DNA of 64,000 nt, taken from contig NZ_JAHYBZ010000008.1 of assembly GCF_019430885.1 (NCBI RefSeq), positions 1 to 64,000 of the forward strand. Reading direction: 5' to 3'. Below, in pieces: positions 46,187 to 55,331 of the stretch. Positions within the stretch are counted from its first letter, which is position 1. Every line of letters starts with the position of its first letter. The stretch is from Roseomonas alba. Its GTDB lineage: Bacteria > Pseudomonadota > Alphaproteobacteria > Acetobacterales > Acetobacteraceae. The notes beneath the pieces were generated by a model. That model had not been told where the DNA came from, made no database searches, and was given only the letters and a program-made list of their open reading frames with translations. A program made the position numbers and the translations under genes.

Positions 46187-47746
46187 ATGTCCAGGGCCCC
46201 GCTCGGCGAGGACGCCGCTCGACGCCTGCTGAACCGCATCGCCTACGGCCCGCGGCCGCAGGATGTGCCGGCTGTCGCGCAGATGACGGCGGCCGACTGG
46301 ATCGAGGCCCAACTCGCCCTGCCCACCGGAGGGTCGGAGGTCGACGCCCATCTCGCTACCCTGACGATCCCCATCCGCTACGCCTCCGGGCCGGGCGAAC
46401 AGATCGTCGACGAGGACCGCCCCCTCGTCACTCTCGGCTGGACCCAGGAAAAGCGCTGGGCGCTGGCACAGAACCGCCTGGCGGTCGCGTATCAGGAACG
46501 CGAAAGACCCTACCGAGAACTCGCTGCCGCAACGATGGCGCGCAAGGTGGTCGCACCGGATCAGTTGCGGGAGCGCCTGGTCGAATTCTGGCACGACCAT
46601 TTCTCTGTCGCCTGGCAGGCTGGACCCGGCGTGCTGGTCTCCCTGCCCGACCACGATGCGCGTATCCGGCAGCACGCCTTCGGCAATTTCGGCGCCTTGC
46701 TCGAAGCCATGGCCTCGAGTCCGGCCATGCTGGCCTATCTCAACAACAGCAGCTCACGGGCTGGGGCGCCCAACGAGAACTACGCCCGCGAATTGTTCGA
46801 GCTGCACACGCTCGGCGCCGCCGCCTATCACCCCGACGCCCGCACCTGGCACGACGTGCCCGGGGCCGAGGCAGGTGAGCCGGTCGGCTATTTCGATGGT
46901 GATGTGTGGGAAGCTGCGCGCGCCCTCACAGGCTGGACGATTGCCATGGGCCAGCGCGTGGACGCGGCGCGGACCCTGCCGGAGACCGGCGCATTCACCT
47001 ATGTCGAGCGTTGGCATGACGGCTACCAGAAGCGCGTGCTGGGGAAGGAGCTGACGCCCTTCGCGCCGGCCCTGGCTGACGGCCGCGCTGTGCTCGGCTT
47101 CGCCGCCACCCATCCCGCCACGGCGAGACATGTGTGCGGCAAGCTCGCCCGCTTCCTGCTCGGCGACCCCGCGCCGCCGGCTGCGGTGGCCCGGGCCGAG
47201 GCCGCCTTCCTGCGGCATCGCGCCTCCCCGGACCAGATCGCGCAACTGCTTCGCGCCCTGCTCGACGGGCCGGAAGTGACCGACCCGGCCGTCTTTCGCG
47301 TGCGCCGGCCGCTCGACATCGTGGCCGCTTCGGCGCGCGCGCTTGCCATCCCGCTCGTCCCGCGCCCGCCCCTGACGGATGGGATGACCCGTGCCGGTCA
47401 GAACCTCTTCGCGTGGTTCCCTCCCGATGGGCAGCCCATCGACGCCGCCTATTATCTGGGTGGCGGCGCGCTGATGGCGCGGTGGTCTCTCCTGCTCGGC
47501 CTGGCCCGGAATGACTGGGGCACCGGCACCTCACCCTTCTATGCCGAGATGGCCGGGCGGCCGGTGGCGGAGGCGGCAGGCCGGGTGGCGACCCTCGCCC
47601 TCGGCAGTAGCGCCGGCCCTGCCGTGGCGGACCGCCTGATGCGGGCCTGGGCCGTGGACCGCCGCCCCGACCGGCTGCGCAATCCGCAGGAGGCGGCGCT
47701 GCTGGCCGGCATGACGCTGCTCGCGCCGGGGTTCCAGCAAACATGA
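46187..47746 (+). CDS. DUF1800 family protein
   Basis: A 519-residue protein of the DUF1800 family: RRLLNRIAYGPRPQDV near the start, LVEFWHDHFSV, and YLNNSSSRAGAPNENYARELFELHTLG at about 184-210, then a WEAARALTGWTI segment. The family is nearly always paired with DUF1501, as here (4-base ATGA overlap), and is thought to be secreted or membrane-associated; its biochemical role is unknown. No clear signal peptide on this member. The pair is inserted between obgE and proB. Confidence 0.87.
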   Translation: MSRAPLGEDAARRLLNRIAYGPRPQDVPAVAQMTAADWIEAQLALPTGGSEVDAHLATLTIPIRYASGPGEQIVDEDRPLVTLGWTQEKRWALAQNRLAVAYQERERPYRELAAATMARKVVAPDQLRERLVEFWHDHFSVAWQAGPGVLVSLPDHDARIRQHAFGNFGALLEAMASSPAMLAYLNNSSSRAGAPNENYARELFELHTLGAAAYHPDARTWHDVPGAEAGEPVGYFDGDVWEAARALTGWTIAMGQRVDAARTLPETGAFTYVERWHDGYQKRVLGKELTPFAPALADGRAVLGFAATHPATARHVCGKLARFLLGDPAPPAAVARAEAAFLRHRASPDQIAQLLRALLDGPEVTDPAVFRVRRPLDIVAASARALAIPLVPRPPLTDGMTRAGQNLFAWFPPDGQPIDAAYYLGGGALMARWSLLLGLARNDWGTGTSPFYAEMAGRPVAEAAGRVATLALGSSAGPAVADRLMRAWAVDRRPDRLRNPQEAALLAGMTLLAPGFQQT

Positions 47747-48942
47747 TCACGCGCATCGGCCGCCGTGGCCTGCTCCGGGCAGGTCTTGCCATCGCAGCCA
47801 TGCCGGGGCTTCGCGGCCTCGCCTTTGCCGATGCGGCCGCCGCGCCGCCGCTGCTGGTGGTGGTCTTCCTGCGCGGCGGGATGGATTCGCTGCATGTCCT
47901 CTCGCCGGCCGACGATGCCAGCTTCGTCGCCATGCGCACCGCCGATCTGCGCAGCACCGCCGAAGGCGGCATGGCAGGCCATCGCCTCGATGCCCATCCG
48001 GGGATCGATTTCCGTCTCCACCGGGAAGCCGAGGGTCTCGCCGACATCTGGCGCGACCGCCGCATGGCCTTGTGGCCGGCCGCGGGCGTGCCGGAAGCGA
48101 CCCGCAGCCATTTCGAGGCCCAGGCCATGATTGCCGGCGGTCGTGGTCGACAGAACGACCCGCGCGCCGCACGGGGCTGGCTTGCGGCCTGGGCGCAGGC
48201 CGTCGGGCACGGCAACAGCGGCCCCGCGGCACTTGCCGCGCAGAGCGGGCTGACGCCCGAGCTGCTCGGCGGTGACCGCGCCCTGGCGCTGCCCTCCATC
48301 GCCGGCGGCCTGCGGCTGCCGGGCGGGCGCCTGGGGGCGGCGGCACTTGAGGCTCTGCATGCGGGCGGCCAGGACATGGTCTCCGTCGCCGTGCGCAGCG
48401 CGATCGACGACATGCTCGCGCTGGATGCGCTGCTGCCGCGGAACGGCGAGGACCGGCCGATCCCCTATCGTCCCGCCAATGGCGCGGATTACCGGCCGGC
48501 CGGCAGTTTCGGCGCGGCGCTCTCGACAGTGGCCCAGGCGGCCAAGCTGCATGGCGGGCTGGTCGCAGCCCAGGTCGATCTGGGCGGGTGGGACACGCAT
48601 GAGGCGCAGGCCGCTCGATTGCAGAACCAGGTGCGCACGCTCTCGCGCGGCCTCGCGGCCTTCGATGCGGACATGGCCCAGTTGCCGCGGCGCTGGACCG
48701 TGCTGGTGGTGAGCGAGTTCGGCCGCCGCCTGCGCGCCAATGCGAGCGGCGGAACGGATCACGGCCGCGCCGGCACGGTCATGGCCTTCGGGCGCGGCGG
48801 CGCCCTGGGCGGGCATTTCGGGGCCTGGCCGGGGTTGGCGCCCGATGCGCTGGAGGACGGCGTCGACCTGCGCGTCGCCGAGGACTACCGCGCCGTCTTC
48901 CGCACCGTCATGCAGGACCTGGCCGGGCAGGCCGTGCTGTAA
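47743..48942 (+). CDS. DUF1501 family protein, probably Tat-exported
   Basis: A 399-residue protein. An N-terminal twin-arginine-like segment RIGRRGLLRAGLAIAAMPGL suggests Tat export. The family core has VVVFLRGGMDSLHVLSPADD, LGGWDTHEAQ, VLVVSEFGRRLRANASGGTDHGRAG, resembling the alkaline phosphatase / sulfatase superfamily metal site. Translationally coupled to DUF1800. Function of the pair unknown; metal-dependent hydrolysis is suggested only by the fold. Confidence 0.87.
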   Translation: MITRIGRRGLLRAGLAIAAMPGLRGLAFADAAAAPPLLVVVFLRGGMDSLHVLSPADDASFVAMRTADLRSTAEGGMAGHRLDAHPGIDFRLHREAEGLADIWRDRRMALWPAAGVPEATRSHFEAQAMIAGGRGRQNDPRAARGWLAAWAQAVGHGNSGPAALAAQSGLTPELLGGDRALALPSIAGGLRLPGGRLGAAALEALHAGGQDMVSVAVRSAIDDMLALDALLPRNGEDRPIPYRPANGADYRPAGSFGAALSTVAQAAKLHGGLVAAQVDLGGWDTHEAQAARLQNQVRTLSRGLAAFDADMAQLPRRWTVLVVSEFGRRLRANASGGTDHGRAGTVMAFGRGGALGGHFGAWPGLAPDALEDGVDLRVAEDYRAVFRTVMQDLAGQAVL

Positions 48943-48990
48943 GCGGCTGCCTGGAAACGCGCCGCTCGGCGCGTCGCCATACCCGGTATC

Positions 48991-49058
48991 GGCCCGCGCG
49001 CCCGCCCGGCCACCCAATGACAGGACCCTGGATGGGTGGCCGGGTGGGGGTGCGGGCC
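48991..49058. repeat. Long GC-rich inverted repeat, dispersed copy 2
   Basis: Imperfect 26-base arms (48991-49016 and 49033-49058) around a 16-base loop. The right arm and following GGTGCGGGCCGGTGCCGG match the element at 1-75. It lies between the convergent DUF1501 and DUF1269 genes and could end both transcripts. Confidence 0.7.
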
Positions 49059-49090
49059 GGTGCCGGACGTTCCGTAGGGGCTTCGCGGGA

Positions 49091-49576
49091 TCAGCCCGCC
49101 TTCAGCGCGTCGCGCAGCTTGCCTTCCTGTTCGGTCGTCAGGTTGGTGCGCAGCACGGTCCCGCCGAAATGCGCCATGGCCGGCAGCACCTTGTCCGCCG
49201 TCACCTTGCGCACCAGGACGCAAAGCGCCGCCTGGCCAGGCGTCAAGGCAGCGGCGGCGTCCTTCAGGAACTTGTCGTCAATGCCGACATCGGTGAGGTA
49301 GCCGCTGATCGCCCCGCCGGCCGCGCCCGCCGCCGCACCCAGCAGCGGATTCAGGAAGAGCAGCCCGATCAGCGTGCCCCACAGGGCCCCGCCGGCCGCC
49401 CCGGCCGCGGTGGTGTTGATGAGCTGGTGCAGCTTCACCGCGCCGTCCGGTTGGCGTTCCGCCACCACGGCGTCGCCGATCTCGATCAGGTATTCCTTCT
49501 GCAGTTCGATGAGCTTCGCGCGGGCCGCCTCGGCCGTTGCGAGGTCGGGATAGGCGATGATGATCAGGTCGGCCAT
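49091..49576 (-). CDS. DUF1269 family membrane-associated protein
   Basis: A 161-residue protein: [20 protein letters not shown] start, then a central glycine/alanine-rich hydrophobic segment (about 55-95, [20 protein letters not shown]) predicted to enter the membrane, and an amphipathic C-terminal domain ([20 protein letters not shown]). This is the DUF1269 pattern; function unknown. ATG 49576 follows GGGAG by 9 bases. Opposite strand to the core genes around it. Confidence 0.85.
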   Translation of the reverse strand: MADLIIIAYPDLATAEAARAKLIELQKEYLIEIGDAVVAERQPDGAVKLHQLINTTAAGAAGGALWGTLIGLLFLNPLLGAAAGAAGGAISGYLTDVGIDDKFLKDAAAALTPGQAALCVLVRKVTADKVLPAMAHFGGTVLRTNLTTEQEGKLRDALKAG

Positions 49577-49704
49577 GCGTGGTGCTCCCTCATGCCATGC
49601 GGCGGGCGGACCATGCGGCGGGCCGCGGGGCATGGCAAGCAAAGGGTCTGTGTCGCGCGTCCCGGCCTTCAGACCCGCCGTCCCGCGTGCTACAGCCGCG
49701 CGCC

Positions 49705-50832
49705 ATGTCAGATCCGACTGCTCCCTCCCTCGCCGGCGCCAAGCGCATCGTCGTCAAGATCGGCTCCGCCCTGGTGGTGGATGAGAAGACCGCGGCACCG
49801 CGCGCTGACTGGCTCGCCTCGGTCGCCGCGGATGTCGCGGCCCTCCGGGCGCGGGGCGCGGAGGTGGTGCTGGTCTCCTCCGGCGCCATTTCGCTCGCCC
49901 GCCGTGCCCTCGGGCTGACACGCCGTGCCCTGCGTCTGGAAGAGAAGCAGGCCGCCGCCGCGGTCGGCCAGATCCGCCTGGCCGGCGCCTGGCAGGAGGC
50001 GCTGTCGGCCCATGGCATGAACGCTGCGCAGCTCCTGCTGACGCTCGAGGATTCCGAGGATCGCCGCCGCTACCTCAATGCGCGCGCGACCATTGCGACG
50101 CTGCTGCATCTGGGATGCGTGCCCGTCATCAATGAGAACGACACCGTCGCGACGGCGGAGATCCGCTTCGGCGACAATGATCGCCTCGCCGCGCGCGTCG
50201 CCGAGATGATCGGCGCCGATGCGCTGGTGCTGCTGTCGGATATCGATGGCCTCTACACCGCCGATCCGCGCAAGGACCCCGACGCCGCGCATATCCCCGC
50301 GGTCGATCGCATCACCGACGACATCATGGCCATGGGGGGCGAACCGCCACCGGGCTATTCGTCAGGCGGCATGCGCACCAAGCTGATCGCGGCACGCATC
50401 GCGACTGGCGCGGGCTGCGCGATGGCGATCGCACTCGGCAAGCGCGACAATCCGCTGCAGGCGCTGGTTGATGGTGCGCGCTGCACCTGGTTCCTGCCCG
50501 CGCCGGAAGGGCGCACGGCGCGCAAGCGCTGGATCGCGGGAAGCCTCGCACCGCTCGGGGTGCTCACGGTGGATGCGGGGGCGGCGCGCGCACTGAAGCG
50601 CGGCTCCTCCCTGCTGCCGGCGGGGGTACGCATGGTGGATGGGGATTTCTCGCGCGGCGATCCGCTCAGCGTGCGCGACGAGACGGGCCGCGAAGTCGCG
50701 CGTGGCCTGTCGGCCTATGATGCCGAAGCCGCGCGGCTGATCGCCGGCCACCGCAGCGAGGAGCTCGAGACGCTTCTCGGCTGGCGCGGCCGCGACGAGA
50801 TCATCCATCGCGACGACCTCGTCCTGCTGTAG
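49705..50832 (+). CDS. proB: Glutamate 5-kinase
   Basis: A 375-residue enzyme that phosphorylates glutamate, the first step of proline synthesis. Amino-acid-kinase domain: VVKIGSALV (16-24), [38 protein letters not shown]; a C-terminal PUA domain (about 275-350) follows. Length and domain order match the long ProB type. proA, normally adjacent, starts 2.4 kb downstream on the same strand with three other genes between. Confidence 0.96.
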   Translation: MSDPTAPSLAGAKRIVVKIGSALVVDEKTAAPRADWLASVAADVAALRARGAEVVLVSSGAISLARRALGLTRRALRLEEKQAAAAVGQIRLAGAWQEALSAHGMNAAQLLLTLEDSEDRRRYLNARATIATLLHLGCVPVINENDTVATAEIRFGDNDRLAARVAEMIGADALVLLSDIDGLYTADPRKDPDAAHIPAVDRITDDIMAMGGEPPPGYSSGGMRTKLIAARIATGAGCAMAIALGKRDNPLQALVDGARCTWFLPAPEGRTARKRWIAGSLAPLGVLTVDAGAARALKRGSSLLPAGVRMVDGDFSRGDPLSVRDETGREVARGLSAYDAEAARLIAGHRSEELETLLGWRGRDEIIHRDDLVLL

Positions 50833-50840
50833 GGCAGACA

Positions 50841-50913
50841 CGACAACGGCCCGCACCTCGTTGGGGGATGCGGGCCGTTGTCGCCTGCGGGCTGCGCCCT
50901 GGGGGCGCAGCCC
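50841..50913. terminator. Two strong hairpins after proB
   Basis: The first has 15-base perfect arms (CGACAACGGCCCGCA, 50841-50855, and complement 50869-50883). The second is CGGGCTGCGCCC-TGG-GGGCGCAGCCCG (50887-50913). They lie between convergent proB and a small secreted-protein gene and probably act in both directions. Confidence 0.7.
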
Positions 50914-50928
50914 GACAGCCGGGACGGG

Positions 50929-51240
50929 TCAGCGCGGCGCGACAGGCACGTAGCGCACGGACTGGTTTTCACCCGAGCCGTCAATCACGGCATGGTACTG
51001 CACGACGCTCGGCAGGACGGAGCGCGGCACGTCGACCGATACATTGCCGCCGCTACCGACGATGGTTGCGGGTTCCAGCGCAACGCCCTGCGGCGTCGCA
51101 CCGGCATAGGCGACGGACTCGTTCTCGCCCGTGCCGCCCACATAGGCGTAGCCGAGGCCGGCATCGGCGGCGAGCGCACCCTGCGCCGCGGCAAGACCCA
51201 GAGCGGCGGCAGCGGCGAAGCGAACGATGATGCGGTTCAT
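50929..51240 (-). CDS. Small secreted GxGENxSV-repeat protein (tandem copy 2)
   Basis: A 103-residue protein with signal peptide MNRIIVRFAAAAALGLAAAQ...LAADA. The mature ~78 residues contain three related motifs: GTGENESVAYAG, GSGGNVSVDVP and GSGENQSVRYVPV, each beginning a short predicted strand. No known domain. It is 75-80% identical to the neighbour at 51337-51651, so the pair arose by tandem duplication. Both have purine-rich ribosome-binding sites. Probably extracytoplasmic; function unknown. Confidence 0.75.
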   Translation of the reverse strand: MNRIIVRFAAAAALGLAAAQGALAADAGLGYAYVGGTGENESVAYAGATPQGVALEPATIVGSGGNVSVDVPRSVLPSVVQYHAVIDGSGENQSVRYVPVAPR

Positions 51241-51336
51241 GATCTTTTTCCTTGCTGAGGGAGATGCGCCGTCGGGCGCAACCCCGAATTCAAAGTCGTG
51301 CGCCGGATGGCGCAGATGTTGGGAGAGAGGCCAGGA

Positions 51337-51651
51337 TCAGCCGCGCGGCGCGACCGGCACGTAGCGCACGGACTGGTTCTCGCCCGAGCCGTCGACCACG
51401 GCGTTGTACTGCGCGACGCCGGGCAGCACCGTGTGCGGCACGTCGACCGAGACGTTCTCGCCGCTGCCGGTGATGGTCGCGGGTGCCGCGAGCACGCCCT
51501 GCGGCGTCGCGCCGGCATAGGCGACGGACTCATTCTCGCCGGTGCCGCCCACATAGGCGTAGCCAAGGCCGGCATCGGCAGCGAGCGCACCCTGCGTCGC
51601 GGCGAGGCCCAGAAGGGCAGCGGCGGCGAAGCGAATAGCGATGCGGTTCAT
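51337..51651 (-). CDS. Small secreted GxGENxSV-repeat protein (tandem copy 1)
   Basis: A 104-residue protein, signal peptide MNRIAIRFAAAALLGLAATQ...LAADA, with motifs GTGENESVAYAG, GSGENVSVDVP and GSGENQSVRYVPV. All three GEN motifs are intact here, while the downstream copy has GGN in the second. The first and third motifs are identical between the copies, which implies selection. The 96-base spacer between the genes holds a ribosome-binding site only. Confidence 0.75.
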   Translation of the reverse strand: MNRIAIRFAAAALLGLAATQGALAADAGLGYAYVGGTGENESVAYAGATPQGVLAAPATITGSGENVSVDVPHTVLPGVAQYNAVVDGSGENQSVRYVPVAPRG

Positions 51652-51849
51652 GTTCGTTCTTCCTTTGATCGGTCACGGGGGAAGGAAACTTCCTGTCCAC
51701 CGCTTCGCCGCCAGAGATGGTCCGGTAACGCTGAACTTCCCAACGCGTGGTGATGATCGCCGCCATGCGATCCGCGAATGATGACTTGTCGCGGATCGAC
51801 ACCATGCGACACTGCGAAGAACGACAATCATCGAACCGGGTGAACATCC

Positions 51850-52824
51850 ATGATCGATCACTTCTCTCGTCGCGCCATTCTGGCCGCTGCGGCAGTACCG
51901 CTTGCGACCCCGTCTTTGGCGCAGGATGCTTTTCCAAATCGCCCGATCCGTATGCTTGTCGGCTACACGCCAGGCGGCGCTGTGGATATTTCGGCGCGCG
52001 CCTTCGCCCCGCGCATGGGTGAGATCCTTGGCCAGCCCGTGGTGATCGAAAACCGGCCCGGCGCGGGATCCAACATCGCGAGCGAGGCCGCCGTGCGCAG
52101 CCCGGCGGACGGCTACACCATCCTGCTCGCCACCATCGGTGCGCTGGTGGTCAGCCCGATGGCGATGCGGCTGTCCTTCGATCCGCAGCGTGACCTGGTG
52201 CCGGTCTCGATGGCGGTGGATTTGTTCAACATCCTCGTCGTTCCCGCCGACCGGCCCTGGCGCAACGCGGCGGAACTGATCGCCGCGGCGAAGGCCGCGC
52301 CGGGCCGGCTATCCTACGGCACCAGCGGCATCGCCGGCGGGCCGCATCTGGCCGGCGTGCTGTTCGACCGCATGGCCGGCATCGAGACGACGCCCGTCCA
52401 CTACCGCGGCGGCGCGCTGATCGTGACCGACCTGCTGTCCGGCCGCATCGATTTCTCCTTCGCCACCGCGCCCTCGGTGCTGCCGCAGATCGAGGCCGGC
52501 AAGCTGCGCGCGTTGGCCGTGCCGACCCTCACGCGATCCCGCCTGCTGCCGAACGTGCCGACGGTCGCGGAAAGCGGCGTGCCCGGCTTCGACGTGCCGG
52601 GCTGGTATGCGGTGGTCGCACCGCGTGGCACGCCTGAGCCGGCCATCGCCCGGCTCGCCTCTGCCATGCGCACGGCGCTGGACGAACCCGAGGTGACCGC
52701 AACCCTCAACCGCAACGGGCTGGAGCCCAAGCCGAGCACGCCCGCGGAACTCGCCGCCGCCTGGGCGGAAGAACGTGCGAAGTGGGAACCGATCATCCGC
52801 GAAAGCGGCATCCGCATCGAATAG
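51850..52824 (+). CDS. TctC/Bug-family periplasmic solute receptor (7 of 7)
   Basis: A 324-residue receptor: signal peptide MIDHFSRRAILAAAAVPLATPSLAQ, then FPNRPIRMLVGYTPGGAVDI, ENRPGAGSNIASE and TTPVHYRGGALIVTDLLSGR. A lone gene placed between proB and proA, divergent from the small secreted-protein pair. No transporter subunits nearby. Confidence 0.9.
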   Translation: MIDHFSRRAILAAAAVPLATPSLAQDAFPNRPIRMLVGYTPGGAVDISARAFAPRMGEILGQPVVIENRPGAGSNIASEAAVRSPADGYTILLATIGALVVSPMAMRLSFDPQRDLVPVSMAVDLFNILVVPADRPWRNAAELIAAAKAAPGRLSYGTSGIAGGPHLAGVLFDRMAGIETTPVHYRGGALIVTDLLSGRIDFSFATAPSVLPQIEAGKLRALAVPTLTRSRLLPNVPTVAESGVPGFDVPGWYAVVAPRGTPEPAIARLASAMRTALDEPEVTATLNRNGLEPKPSTPAELAAAWAEERAKWEPIIRESGIRIE

Positions 52825-53273
52825 AGCCCCGGCGACCGGAGAGTTCCGCTGTGGAATTGGAGGGGCGCCGCCCCTCCAAACCACCCCGGCAAAGGCCGAA
52901 AGGCCTTTGCAAACCTCAACTTGGCGCCCTGCACCACTGATAGAATGCGAGCCGAAACCCGCCCTTGCGCACGAAGCGCGCTGGGTGGGCCAAACATGTC
53001 CGTTGCGCCGAGTAGCAATAGATTGCGGTCCAGGATGCCCGGCATCCTGGCGGGGTGGTCCGGAGGGGCGGCGCCCCTCCGGTTCCCGCCTGCGAAAGCA
53101 AACGGGCAATCAGGCTCATTGTCGTTTGCAATGACCCGCCCGGCCTCGTGCGCGGACATTCCACGGAAGGGTGCGGACACGACACCGTCGCGCGGATCGG
53201 GTAATCTGCGCCGGCGCCACCATCTGATGGGCGCGCGGTGGGCAAGTCGCCCGCCGCCAAGGAGAATTGGACC
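52825..53273. repeat. Palindromic repeat cluster, family copy B
   Basis: A 449-base gap between a TctC gene and proA. 52859-52983 is the reverse complement of the repeat at about 14110-14240, containing the hairpins GGAGGGGC-GCC-type (52859-52877) and GGCAAAGGCC/GGCCTTTGC, then CAAACCTCAACTTGGCGCC and GCGCACGAAGCGCGC. A second hairpin module (GGAGGGGCGGCGCCCCTCC) is at 53062-53080. No gene seen; the proA promoter must lie in or after this cluster. Confidence 0.6.
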
Positions 53274-54539
53274 GTGAACGTCATCGCTGAGGACGCTACC
53301 CGCCTGCTCGACACCGCTGCCCGCGCCGCGCGCGAGGCTGCCGCGATCGTCGCGCGTGCGCCGCGACCGGCGAAGGACGCGGCATTGCGGGCGGCGGCTG
53401 CGGCGCTGCGCGCGCGCCAGGATGCGATCCTCGCGGCGAATGGGGCGGATGTGGATGGTGCCCCTGGCCTCAGCGTGGCCTTCCGCGACCGGCTGACGCT
53501 GACGCCCGCGCGCATCGAGGCCATGGCGCAGGGGCTTGAGGAAGTCGCGGAATTGCCCGATCCCGTGGGGCGGACGCTCGCCGAATGGACGCGGCCGAAT
53601 GGCCTCGTCATCCGCCGCATCGCGCAGCCGCTGGGCGTCATCGGCATGATCTTCGAGAGCCGGCCGAACGTCACCGCCGATGCCGCGGCGCTCTGCCTGA
53701 AGTCGGGCAATGCGGTGATCCTGCGCGGCGGGTCGGAGAGCACGCGCTCCGCCGCCGCCATCCATGAATGCCTGGCCGAGGGTCTGCGCGCCGCCGGCCT
53801 GCCCGAGGCCGCGATCCAGGTCGCGCCGACCGCCGACCGGGCCTTCGTCGGCGCCATGCTGCGCGCCTCCGGCCTGATCGACCTGATCGTGCCGCGCGGC
53901 GGCAAGGGGCTGGTCACGCGCGTGCTGGAAGAAGCGCGCGTGCCGGTCCTCGCCCATGCCGAAGGCCTCTGCCACACCTATGTGCACGCCGCCGCCGATC
54001 CGGCGATGGCGCGCAGCATCGTGGCGAATGCGAAGATGCGCCGCACCGGCATCTGCGGCGCGACGGAGACGCTGCTGATCGACGCGCAGATCGCGCCGAC
54101 GCTGCTGCCGTTGCTGATCGAGGATCTGCGTGCGCTCGGCTGCGACTTCCGTGCCGATGACCGCGCGCGTGCGATCGTCGCGGGCCTGAAGCCGGCGACG
54201 GAGCAGGATTTCGCGACCGAATGGCTCGATGCCATTCTCTCGGTCGCGGTGGTCGACGGCGTCGCCGATGCGCTCGCGCATATCCGTCGCTACGGGTCCG
54301 AGCACACCGAGGCGATCATCACGCAGGACGAGGCCGCGGCGCGCGCCTTCCTCGACGGGCTCGATTCCGCGGTGGGGCTGTGGAATGCCTCGACGCAGTT
54401 CTGCGACGGCTTCGAATTCGGCTTCGGCGCCGAGATCGGCATCGCCACCGGGCGCATGCATGCCCGCGGCCCGGTGGGGCTCGAACAGCTCTGCACCTAT
54501 CGCTACCTGGTGCTCGGCACCGGACAGGTCAGGCCGTGA
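53274..54539 (+). CDS. proA: Gamma-glutamyl phosphate reductase
   Basis: A 421-residue NADPH-dependent reductase giving glutamate-5-semialdehyde, the second step of proline synthesis. ALDH-fold signatures: [34 protein letters not shown], and the catalytic cysteine in [12 protein letters not shown] chose GTG 53274 with AAGGAG 9 bases upstream; the open frame begins at 53238 without support. Its TGA overlaps the ATG of the next gene. Confidence 0.95.
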   Translation: MNVIAEDATRLLDTAARAAREAAAIVARAPRPAKDAALRAAAAALRARQDAILAANGADVDGAPGLSVAFRDRLTLTPARIEAMAQGLEEVAELPDPVGRTLAEWTRPNGLVIRRIAQPLGVIGMIFESRPNVTADAAALCLKSGNAVILRGGSESTRSAAAIHECLAEGLRAAGLPEAAIQVAPTADRAFVGAMLRASGLIDLIVPRGGKGLVTRVLEEARVPVLAHAEGLCHTYVHAAADPAMARSIVANAKMRRTGICGATETLLIDAQIAPTLLPLLIEDLRALGCDFRADDRARAIVAGLKPATEQDFATEWLDAILSVAVVDGVADALAHIRRYGSEHTEAIITQDEAAARAFLDGLDSAVGLWNASTQFCDGFEFGFGAEIGIATGRMHARGPVGLEQLCTYRYLVLGTGQVRP

Positions 54540-55285
54540 TGCGGGGCGCGCTGGCGCTGGTGGCGTTGCTCGCCGCCACGCCGGCGCGCGCCGACTGCCC
54601 TGACCTGCCGGCCGCCGCGCGCTTCGCGATGGCGCTGCTGGAGCGCCGGGTCCCCGCGCCCTTCGACATCGCGACGGAGACCGAGGCGCATTGCGCGCAG
54701 CGCAAGCTTGTCGCCTTCCTGGCGCAGCCCTGGGGGGATGTCTCGGGCATCGCGCTCGATGCCGCGCGGCTGCCGCCGCTGCAAGGGTCGCTGCTCTTCG
54801 CCAATCTGCGCGCACGGTCGGGGGCGACGATCGACATCGGCTATGCGGCCCGTCCGGCGGTCGCGCCCGGCGTGCTGCTGCGCATCGGCGCGAATGGCGA
54901 ACCCGTGGCGGCGAGCCCCTTCCTGGCGCTGCTGGACCTCGCCGCCTTCGCGGGCAGGACGGATGCCGTGGCGCGGATTGCCGGGAATCTTGGCCTGCGG
55001 CTCGGCGTGGTGGGGACGGAAGCCCCGCTGCCGGCCACCGCGCCGGACGCGCTTCTGCAGGCGGATGGCAGCACCATCGCGGCGCTGCCGCGGCTCGGCC
55101 TGGCCGCCCCGCCGGCGGATCTCATCGCCGACCTCGCCCGCGACATGGCGAATGAGGGCCGCCCACTGCGGCGGGACGAGCTGGTCGCGCTGTTCGCCGA
55201 CCCCTCCCCCCTCACGCCCCGGGCCGGCGAGACCTGGCGCCTGTCGATCCCCGGCCTCGGCTCGGCGGAGGTGAACTTTCGCTGA
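54539..55285 (+). CDS. Exported protein, degenerate FAH/hydratase-fold relative
   Basis: A 248-residue protein with signal peptide [18 protein letters not shown] and mature start DCPDLPAAARFAMALLERR. Layout and local sequence (QRKLVAFLAQPWGDVSG...GATIDIGYAARPAVAPGVLLRI, TDAVARIAGNLGLRLGVVGT) parallel the next gene (ARLVEELQRAWGRPVGYK, NVGARLGVLGT), suggesting a diverged paralogue that has lost most catalytic-fold residues. It begins in the proA stop codon (TGATG). Function unknown. Confidence 0.65.
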   Translation: MRGALALVALLAATPARADCPDLPAAARFAMALLERRVPAPFDIATETEAHCAQRKLVAFLAQPWGDVSGIALDAARLPPLQGSLLFANLRARSGATIDIGYAARPAVAPGVLLRIGANGEPVAASPFLALLDLAAFAGRTDAVARIAGNLGLRLGVVGTEAPLPATAPDALLQADGSTIAALPRLGLAAPPADLIADLARDMANEGRPLRRDELVALFADPSPLTPRAGETWRLSIPGLGSAEVNFR

Positions 55286-55331
55286 GGCGCGCTTCCCCGC
55301 TAGCATCGCGCCGACGCGGAGGAACAACACC

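Noticed and set aside
52401-54815. 804-codon minus-strand open frame over a TctC gene, the repeat cluster and proA
   Set aside because: Antisense shadow; proA on the other strand has full catalytic motifs.
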